Made by a program: the position numbers and the translations under genes
Source: Lentisphaerota bacterium
GTDB lineage: Bacteria > Verrucomicrobiota > Kiritimatiellia > JAAZAB01
DNA: 12,272 nucleotides
Direction: 5' to 3'
NCBI GenBank assembly: GCA_016199105.1
Contig: JACQHI010000177.1
Location: 1-12,272, forward strand
In this document: positions 7,091 to 12,272 of the stretch, in pieces
Position numbering within the stretch: the first letter of the stretch is position 1
Layout of the letters: the number at the start of each line of letters is the position of its first letter
Notes under the pieces: model-generated
The model's database searches: none
Told to the model about the DNA's origin: nothing
Seen by the model: the letters and a program-made list of their open reading frames with translations, nothing else

Positions 7091-7275
7091 TCCGGAAGAC
7101 CGTACTTTGCACGGACTTCCCGAACGCCCTTGGTACGGCCAGCCTTGCTATCGGCAAGACCCCGCTCGATCGCCTCGCGCACGTAGATTTCGTGCATAAG
7201 GTCCTCCCACGTGGCGTTCCGTGGCATACGATCCACCAGCTTGTGAGCTTCTTCCTTTTCCATTACGGTTGGCAT
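7087..7275 (-). CDS. Antitoxin-like small protein
   Basis: A 62-residue protein containing MEKEEAHKLVDRMPRN, ATWEDLMHEIYVREAIERG and LADSKAGRTKGVREVRAKYG. The ATW-DLM-EIYVR-xIE-GLAD-xAGR pattern is that of small antitoxins found next to RelE/ParE-type toxins: a short helix pair followed by a C-terminal segment ending in a V-E/R-V motif. A very good ribosome binding site (GGAGG, 7283-7287, 7 nt before the ATG) supports the start. In this family the protein binds the toxin and often represses its own promoter. Here the partner seems truncated, leaving an orphan antitoxin. Two palindromes just upstream fit autoregulation. DNA binding cannot be shown from sequence alone. Confidence 0.72.
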   Translation of the reverse strand: MPTVMEKEEAHKLVDRMPRNATWEDLMHEIYVREAIERGLADSKAGRTKGVREVRAKYGLPE

Positions 7276-7282
7276 AGCGTCA

Positions 7283-7332
7283 CCTCCGATTTCCGGAGCC
7301 TAGGCTAGCACGGCATGGATTGAGAATCAATC
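7283..7332 (-). promoter_or_regulatory. Promoter/operator region and ribosome binding site of the antitoxin-like gene
   Basis: On the minus strand a TTGATT box (7322-7327) and a weak TAGCCT box (7299-7304) are spaced by 17 nt. A perfect 10-bp palindrome AGCCTAGGCT (7297-7306) covers the -10 box. A 6-bp dyad GATTGA-gaa-TCAATC (7318-7332) covers the -35 box. GGAGG follows at 7283-7287. Dyads over a promoter are typical of autoregulated toxin-antitoxin operons; the -10 box is weak, so the promoter call is tentative. Confidence 0.45.
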
Positions 7333-7374
7333 TCTGTGAAGCCCAACCATCAGCCTAAACCCCTCCCTCTCCGT

Positions 7375-8136
7375 TCACGCAAGTTGTCCGAGGAGGCGCA
7401 GGAGGCCGTCCAGGATGGTGAGGGGATGGGGCGGGCAGCCGGGCACAAAGAGGTTCACCGGAAACAGGTCGGTCGCGCCGTTCAGCACTTCCGGCCGATC
7501 CCGATAGGGGCCGCCGGCGATGGCGCAGGCGCCGGCCAGGATGACCAGCTTCGGCGCCGGGACGGCTTCCCATGTTTTCTTCAGCGCTTCGAGCATGTTC
7601 CGGGTCACCGGGCCGGTGATCAGAAGGCCGTCGGCGTGCCGGGGCGAGGCCACAAACTGGATGCCGAACCGGCCGAGATCGAAAACCGGCGTGTTCAGCA
7701 CGTTGACATCCGCCTCGCACGCGTTGCACCCGCCTGCGCTCACCTGCCGGAGTTTCAGTGAACGCCCGAAAAGACGCCGGGCCTCGCAATCCAGGGCGCG
7801 CGCCAGCCGGTGCATGCTTCCGTCGTAGCACAAATCCTCGCGTCGCGTCGCGGCCAGGCGGTACTGGTTTGAAAACCGGATGGCGCCGTGCGGACAGGCC
7901 TTCGCGCAATCGGCGCAAAACAGGCACCGGCCGAGATCCATCGTCAATTTCGGGCGCGTCGTCACGGCGCCCGTCGGACACGCCTCGGCGCAGGCACGGC
8001 AGTCCGGGGAACACTTCCCGACATCGAGTTCCGGAAGCCCGCGGAAGCGGTCAGGCAGCACGGGCGCCGACGCCGAAGGAAACGGCATCGTGCGGTGTTT
8101 CTGCTGAAGCCGGGCTCTGACAATATTCAACAACAT
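7375..8136 (-). CDS. Ferredoxin-NuoB fusion, HyfH+HyfI-like electron-transfer subunit of an Ehr-like complex
   Basis: A 253-residue protein. Residues 41-85 hold two [4Fe-4S] motifs: KCSPDCRACAEACP with C42, C46, C49, C53, and RCLFCADCAKACP with C71, C74, C77, C81. The first has one extra residue between its first two Cys compared with the classical CxxCxxCxxxCP. The C-terminal domain is of the NuoB/hydrogenase-small-subunit type: GGCNACEAD (C137, C140), AGACAIAGGP (C204) and PGCPPHP (C234) supply all four ligands of the proximal cluster N2. The CxxC form is that of group 4 hydrogenases, whereas complex I has adjacent Cys. E. coli encodes these parts as two genes (HyfH, HyfI). It would pass electrons along the cytoplasmic arm. 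The ATG at 8136 lies 7 nt after the large-subunit stop. It is the last gene of the operon; no clear terminator follows. Confidence 0.9.
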   Translation of the reverse strand: MLLNIVRARLQQKHRTMPFPSASAPVLPDRFRGLPELDVGKCSPDCRACAEACPTGAVTTRPKLTMDLGRCLFCADCAKACPHGAIRFSNQYRLAATRREDLCYDGSMHRLARALDCEARRLFGRSLKLRQVSAGGCNACEADVNVLNTPVFDLGRFGIQFVASPRHADGLLITGPVTRNMLEALKKTWEAVPAPKLVILAGACAIAGGPYRDRPEVLNGATDLFPVNLFVPGCPPHPLTILDGLLRLLGQLA

Positions 8137-8143
8137 GATCGCT

Positions 8144-9667
8144 TCACAAATCGTGACCGCAATAGGAGAGGTTGAAGCTTTTGTTGCACAGCGGGAAATC
8201 GGATATCGGCTGGTCTCGCATGGCCATGGCGAGTCCCAGCCAGTTGTGGAAAGAGGGGTCCACCACCTTGTAATGGGCGAAGCGCCCTTGCGCGTCCGTG
8301 AGGGTGACATGGCAAATCTCCCCCCGCCATCCTTCGATCAGCGAAACCGCCAACCGGTTCGCGCCGAGAGGCCCGAGCTCCTGCCCGATGGGTCCTTCCG
8401 GAAGCGACCCCGCCTGGTTTCGGATGAACTCGATGGAACGCTGGATTTCGAGCCGGCGGACGAAGGCCCTCGCGAAAACGTCGCCCATCGTCAACACGGC
8501 CATGGGAATATGGGCGAACCGGTAGATGCCGCTGGGAAAATCGCAACGGACATCCCGCCGCAAGCCGCCGGCGCGCGCGGCCGGCCCGACAAGCCCCAGC
8601 GTTTCGCAGAGCTCACGGGACACGATGCCGGTGTTTTCAAAACGCGCCATGACCGACGCCGTGTCCCACAGTAATTCCGTCGCCGTCATGACATCTTTTT
8701 CCGCGCGGTCAAGCCGTTCGAGCAATTCGCGAATCCGGTAAAAATCGGCGTCGAACCCGACGCCGCCCGGCGTCACCATGCCCCGGCCGAACCGGCTGCC
8801 GCACAGCAAGGCGATCAGGTTGAGGAAATCGCCCCGGATCCGTCCCGCATACGCGGCAGTCGGCAGATACCCCACATCGCCCGCCAGAGCGCCCAGATCG
8901 CCGGTATGATTGGCCAGCCGTTCGAGTTCCAGCGCGATGCCCCTGAGCGCCTGAGCCCGGGCCGACACCTTCGCCCCGGCAAGCCCTTCCACAACCTGGG
9001 CATAAGCGAAGGCATGCCCGAGGGTCGTGTCGCCCGCCAGCGTTTCAACGAAATGCAAGGTCCGCCGGTCGGGTCCGCCCACGAGGGCGGGCTCCACGCC
9101 GCGATGCTGGTAGCCGAGCGAGATTTCCAGGTGATACACGTTTTCGCCATGACACTGGAACCGGAAGTGGCCCGGCTCGATGATGCCCGCATGCACCGGA
9201 CCCACCGCCACCTCGTGGACCTCATCGCCTTCCAGCCGGAAGAAATCCGTCAGGCCGATCGTCGGGGCAGCGGACGAGCCGGCGGCGTCCGGATAGCGCG
9301 CCTGGAACCTAAGCGGCTTGAGCCAGGGATGGCCCTCCGGCAGGAGGCCCCACTGTTCATGGATTTCCCGTTCGAATCCTTGCGCCTGGAGACACGCCGG
9401 CGTCAGCGCCGGATACGCCTCCGCCACGGTCGCGGAGACCACCGAGAGCGTGCCGTCGGCATCCCGGGCCAACACGGCCAGCAATCGGAAACCCGCCGCG
9501 CCCGGGTCCAGCCGTTTTTCGGGAACGGCAAACAGCGCGCTGAGCCGTTCCCCGGCCGAGACCGCCCCGATAACGGCGTCCCGGAATGTCGCGATGTCCA
9601 CACGGGGAATCCGGTCGAGGCCGACCGTCATACCGTTGCGGAGACTTTCGAAACAGTCCGGCTTCAC
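8144..9667 (-). CDS. Fused NuoC-NuoD-like large subunit (HyfG-like) lacking Ni-Fe ligands
   Basis: A 507-residue protein. The N-terminal ~170 residues are NuoC-like, ending in FEREIHEQWGLLPEGHPWL; the rest is NuoD/hydrogenase-large-subunit-like (VGPVHAGIIEPGHFRFQ, YQHRGVEP). In hydrogenases the Ni-Fe centre is held by an N-terminal RxCGxC and a C-terminal DPCxxC. Here the first aligns with ETLAGDTTLGHAF (D213 and L216 at the Cys places) and the second reads DPSFHNW (470-476, Ser472 and Asn475). Both pairs are gone, so no Ni-Fe centre is expected. The C-terminal FPLCNKSFNLSYCGHDL looks like the conserved end of Ehr-type large subunits. The GTG at 9667 was chosen because it overlaps the previous stop (GTGA) and has GGGAGG at 9674-9679, 6 nt upstream. 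Electron donor and acceptor unknown; a quinone-reductase-like role is possible. Confidence 0.9.
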   Translation of the reverse strand: MKPDCFESLRNGMTVGLDRIPRVDIATFRDAVIGAVSAGERLSALFAVPEKRLDPGAAGFRLLAVLARDADGTLSVVSATVAEAYPALTPACLQAQGFEREIHEQWGLLPEGHPWLKPLRFQARYPDAAGSSAAPTIGLTDFFRLEGDEVHEVAVGPVHAGIIEPGHFRFQCHGENVYHLEISLGYQHRGVEPALVGGPDRRTLHFVETLAGDTTLGHAFAYAQVVEGLAGAKVSARAQALRGIALELERLANHTGDLGALAGDVGYLPTAAYAGRIRGDFLNLIALLCGSRFGRGMVTPGGVGFDADFYRIRELLERLDRAEKDVMTATELLWDTASVMARFENTGIVSRELCETLGLVGPAARAGGLRRDVRCDFPSGIYRFAHIPMAVLTMGDVFARAFVRRLEIQRSIEFIRNQAGSLPEGPIGQELGPLGANRLAVSLIEGWRGEICHVTLTDAQGRFAHYKVVDPSFHNWLGLAMAMRDQPISDFPLCNKSFNLSYCGHDL

Positions 9668-11184
9668 GGCGCGCCTCCCGCCAGCAGCGCCGACGATACC
9701 GCCGCTGTTCCCGGATCGACAATCCGGGCGGCGGCCTCGATCGCGGCCCGAAGCGGCAGAGGCATCCATAGACCGAGCGCAAGGAGGACGATCAGCGGGA
9801 CCGCCACGACAAGCCGCTCAAGAAATTGAGCGCGCACCGGGCTGACAGCGTCGGACGTTTTGCCCCACATCAAGGGGATGGCCCGAGCCAGCATCCCGAT
9901 AAACACCACGCCCGCTCCCGCCAGGAACAGGACCAGGGAGACGATCGCCCCGTGATCCAACGCCGCCTTGAGAATCTGGAGCTCGCTCATGAACAGGGCG
10001 AACGGCGCCACCCCGATCAACGCCAGGAGACTGCCGAAAAGCCCGACCCCCCACACCCGGGAAACGCGGCAGGATCCTTTCATCTTTTCCATGTCATGAC
10101 TGCCGAACCACTGGCCCAGGCGGCCGGCGGCGAAGAACGAAAGCGTCTTGCACAACGAATGGTTCAATGTGTGAAACAGCGCGGCAAAGATTCCGAACCC
10201 GCCCAGCCCGAAGCCCAGCGTAATGATGCCGAGATGCTCCACGCTGCAATAGGCCAGTAGGCGCTTGAGATCCTTCTGGAAGACGATGAACGCGGCGCCC
10301 ACAAGGATCGAAAACACGCCAAACCCCGCCAGCAGGCGGAGACACCAGCCGGACCCTCCCGTGGCCGCCTCCACCACGGGCACGTAGCGGATGATGCAGT
10401 AAAGGGCGGTATTGAGCATGAACCCGGAGAAGATGGCCGACACGGGCGCGGGCGCCTGGCTGTGCGCGTCGGGCAGCCAGCTGTGCATGGGCGCCAGCCC
10501 CGCCTTGGTGCCGTATCCCACGAGCAGGAACAGGAAGGCGGCCTTCATGAGCCGGGGATCCAACTGAGCGGCGCCCTCCAGCAACCGGGTCCACAGAAGC
10601 GCCTGTCGGGTTCCGCCCTCCAGGCCCTGCGCGGAAGCGGCGGCCAGCAAGGTCCCCATGAAGGCGAAGGCCACGCCGATGGAGCAGATCAGGATGTATT
10701 TCCACATCGCCTCCAGCGATTCCCGGGTGACATGCACGCAGATCAGGAAGGCGGTCAACAGCGTGGTGGCCTCGATGCCCACCCACATGATGGCCAGATT
10801 GTTGGAAATCAGCACCAGCGCCATCGCCGAAAGCGCTCCGCACCAGAGTCCGGCGAACAGGCGGACCGACTTCAAGGACAGGCGACCGGCCCGCCGTTCC
10901 TCCTCGAAATACACCCATGCATAAAGTGAACTCATCAGGAAAACGATCAGCAGGATCGCCAGATGCCAGGCCGAGAGCGCATCCAGGCGGAGCCATTCCG
11001 ACGCCGCCGAGACCGGCCCCTTCATAAAGACCGCCCCGATCAGCCGAAAACCGCAGAAGGCCGTCGCGAAAACTCCGGCGAGCATCGCGCCCAGGATCGC
11101 CCGCGGCCGCGGACACATCGGGGCCAGCAATCCCACCGCCGCGGGGAGGCAAAACACCGCCCATAACCATTCCTGCCTGAACAT
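9664..11184 (-). CDS. HyfF/NuoN-like antiporter subunit
   Basis: A 506-residue integral membrane protein with about 13-14 hydrophobic helices, the normal length for the Hyf/Mrp/Nuo antiporter family. Ion-path residues can be placed: E138 in WVGIEATTLL, K227 and H234 in GTKAGLAPMHSWLPDAHSQ (the family's most conserved stretch), and H338, H342 and K346 in HTLNHSLCKTLSFF. These define a HyfF/MrpD/NuoN-type proton- or sodium-translocating channel driven by the redox arm. The ATG at 11184 lies 4 nt after the upstream stop, with AAGGG further upstream. Its end overlaps the GTG of the large subunit by 4 nt, indicating translational coupling. Confidence 0.93.
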   Translation of the reverse strand: MFRQEWLWAVFCLPAAVGLLAPMCPRPRAILGAMLAGVFATAFCGFRLIGAVFMKGPVSAASEWLRLDALSAWHLAILLIVFLMSSLYAWVYFEEERRAGRLSLKSVRLFAGLWCGALSAMALVLISNNLAIMWVGIEATTLLTAFLICVHVTRESLEAMWKYILICSIGVAFAFMGTLLAAASAQGLEGGTRQALLWTRLLEGAAQLDPRLMKAAFLFLLVGYGTKAGLAPMHSWLPDAHSQAPAPVSAIFSGFMLNTALYCIIRYVPVVEAATGGSGWCLRLLAGFGVFSILVGAAFIVFQKDLKRLLAYCSVEHLGIITLGFGLGGFGIFAALFHTLNHSLCKTLSFFAAGRLGQWFGSHDMEKMKGSCRVSRVWGVGLFGSLLALIGVAPFALFMSELQILKAALDHGAIVSLVLFLAGAGVVFIGMLARAIPLMWGKTSDAVSPVRAQFLERLVVAVPLIVLLALGLWMPLPLRAAIEAAARIVDPGTAAVSSALLAGGAP

Positions 11185-11188
11185 GGAG

Positions 11189-11827
11189 CTATCCCTTCAG
11201 AACGTTGAGCCGATCCGCCTCGATATGATCGAATTCACGGTTGATCCGGTAAATGGCGATGCCCATGACCAACACCGCCACAAAGGCATCCAGCAAAAGC
11301 CCGAGCTCAACCAGGGCGGGTATCTCGCCCACCGCGGCCACGCCGAACGTGTAAATTCCGTTTTCCAACACGAGGTAACCCAGACATTGAATGAGCGCCG
11401 TTTTCCGGGCGGTCACCAGAAAGAGGCCGGTAAAAAGCGTCATCAGGGACGCCGGAACGACCAGCGGCAGATCCGCCCGAAGAGGGAGCGAATGGCCCAG
11501 CCACACGGCAATCCCCATCATGACCACGCCGGCCAGCACCGAGGGAACATAGCCGACGAACGGCTGGATCTCGCGGCGGATGCCCGCTTCCTGGATGGCC
11601 CGCCGGAGGAGATACGGATACACCCCGCCCTTCAGGACGACGGTCCCCACCGCAATCGCCAACAGCCGTGGCGAGAGGACATCGTGCTGGGCCAGCAGGG
11701 CGAAACCGCCCAACAGCACGCCCTGGAAAGCCACCACTCCGATAGACGTGCTCAGCACGCTGAGCCCCAGCAAAGCCATGTCCGACAACAGCAGGGCCAA
11801 CATCGCTATTTCAATCCACGTGTTCAT
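11189..11827 (-). CDS. HyfE-like membrane subunit
   Basis: A 212-residue protein with about 6-7 hydrophobic helices. The C-terminal part contains LGYLVLENGIYTFG with E155, then ALVELGLLLDAFVAVLVMGI and the cytoplasmic IYRINREFDHIEAD. This is the HyfE pattern, related to NuoK, in which buried Glu residues sit in the ion-translocating chain beside the antiporter subunits. The gene starts 4 nt after the HyfC-like stop and ends 4 nt before the HyfF-like start, within one operon. Confidence 0.9.
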   Translation of the reverse strand: MNTWIEIAMLALLLSDMALLGLSVLSTSIGVVAFQGVLLGGFALLAQHDVLSPRLLAIAVGTVVLKGGVYPYLLRRAIQEAGIRREIQPFVGYVPSVLAGVVMMGIAVWLGHSLPLRADLPLVVPASLMTLFTGLFLVTARKTALIQCLGYLVLENGIYTFGVAAVGEIPALVELGLLLDAFVAVLVMGIAIYRINREFDHIEADRLNVLKG

Positions 11828-11831
11828 ACCT

Positions 11832-12272
11832 TCACCGCATCCCCAGAATCAAGGCGATCGCCGAAAGAGTTCCGGCCGTGGCCAGCAGTTGCGGAACCCG
11901 GAGCAGACGAAGCCGCGCCATGGCGGATTCGATCACCCCCACACCCACCGCCAGGACCAGCATGCCCCCCACTCCAACCGCCACCCCTGTCCAGCCGCCC
12001 GACATCGGCAGGACCAGCCCGACAATCAACGCGCCCAACACCCACAGTTTCAGAGCCGACCCGTACACGATAAAGGCGAAATCCGGTCCGCCATGATCGA
12101 GGACCATGACCTCATGGATCATCGTCAGCTCGAGGTGCGTGCTCGGATCATCGACCGGGATCCTGGAGTTCTCCGCCAGCAGCACCACGAACAGGCTGCC
12201 CAGGGCCAGCAGCGTGCTCGCCGCGGCGCCGGGCCCGCCGTGCGGCGCGAACATCCGCACAAGGGAGAGCTC
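11832..12272 (-). CDS. HyfC/NuoH-like membrane subunit, N-terminus beyond the right edge
   Basis: The last 146 residues of a HyfC/HycD/NuoH-family protein; the frame is open to the window edge, so the true start is outside. ENSRIPVDDPSTHLELT and MIHEVMVLDHGGPDFAFI correspond to the long conserved loop that contacts the Fe-S arm and, in complex I, lines the quinone cavity. Three or four hydrophobic helices surround it. The GTG at 12260 is internal, since the homologous region extends upstream of it. This is the first visible gene of the Ehr-like operon; further subunits (HyfB-like antiporter, Fe-S or NADH-linked partners) may lie to the right. Confidence 0.92.
   Translation of the reverse strand, partial: ELSLVRMFAPHGGPGAAASTLLALGSLFVVLLAENSRIPVDDPSTHLELTMIHEVMVLDHGGPDFAFIVYGSALKLWVLGALIVGLVLPMSGGWTGVAVGVGGMLVLAVGVGVIESAMARLRLLRVPQLLATAGTLSAIALILGMR

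Noticed and set aside
6958..7308. 116-codon plus-strand frame
   Set aside because: It covers the antitoxin-like gene antisense; the minus strand has the better ribosome binding site and a recognisable protein.
7318..7332. GATTGA-gaa-TCAATC as a terminator of the Ehr-like operon
   Set aside because: The stem is only 6 bp, is AT-rich and has no T-tract on either side; it fits an operator better.
8137..8310. Upstream start at 8310 for the ferredoxin-NuoB fusion
   Set aside because: The added residues lie inside the large-subunit coding region and show no ferredoxin features; the ATG at 8136 follows the previous stop by 7 nt.
8144..9667. Annotation as a true [NiFe] hydrogenase-4 catalytic subunit
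   Set aside because: Both Cys pairs that ligate nickel and iron are replaced, so hydrogen chemistry is not supported despite overall similarity.

Overview
The window reads as a chromosomal segment of a GC-rich bacterium, most likely from the PVC group (Verrucomicrobiota/Kiritimatiellota or Lentisphaerota). This is an inference from gene style: a large exported protein with Gly-rich GGGGGRIA repeats and a BACON-like domain, paired Gfo/Idh/MocA oxidoreductase and TIM-barrel isomerase genes, and fragments of plasmid-type toxin-antitoxin modules. No rRNA, tRNA or CRISPR array was seen.

Left part (1-2881, minus strand): a compact cupin enzyme resembling D-lyxose ketol-isomerase is followed 13 nt later by a large exported repeat protein that is still open at the left edge (777 codons seen). 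Divergently, on the plus strand (3018-6240), come a Gfo/Idh/MocA dehydrogenase, a HEAT/zinc-ribbon/PD-(D/E)XK-type protein, and a sugar phosphate isomerase/epimerase. The cupin, dehydrogenase and TIM-barrel enzyme together suggest a small carbohydrate-conversion locus. The nuclease-like gene between them is bracketed by inverted copies of a ~20-bp repeat and looks like an insertion into that locus.

Middle (6241-7375): an accessory patch, by eye less GC-rich than its flanks from about 6590 onward. It holds the C-terminal scrap of a PIN-domain toxin, a third copy of the short repeat, a hairpin terminator, a small lipocalin-like hypothetical protein, and a complete antitoxin-like gene followed by only a 28-codon possible toxin remnant. 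Two perfect dyads lie in the antitoxin promoter region.

Right part (7375-12272, minus strand): a tightly packed operon for a membrane-bound, complex I/Hyf-like complex. In transcription order it has a HyfC/NuoH-like subunit (cut by the right edge), a HyfE-like subunit, a HyfF/NuoN-like antiporter subunit, a fused NuoC-NuoD (HyfG-like) large subunit, and a ferredoxin-NuoB fusion (HyfH+HyfI-like). The Fe-S cysteines of the small subunit are intact. The large subunit has lost both cysteine pairs that bind the Ni-Fe centre in real hydrogenases. The complex is therefore best described as energy-converting hydrogenase-related (Ehr-like), a redox-driven ion pump of unknown electron donor and acceptor, and not a hydrogen-evolving enzyme. 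This is the most interesting system in the window.
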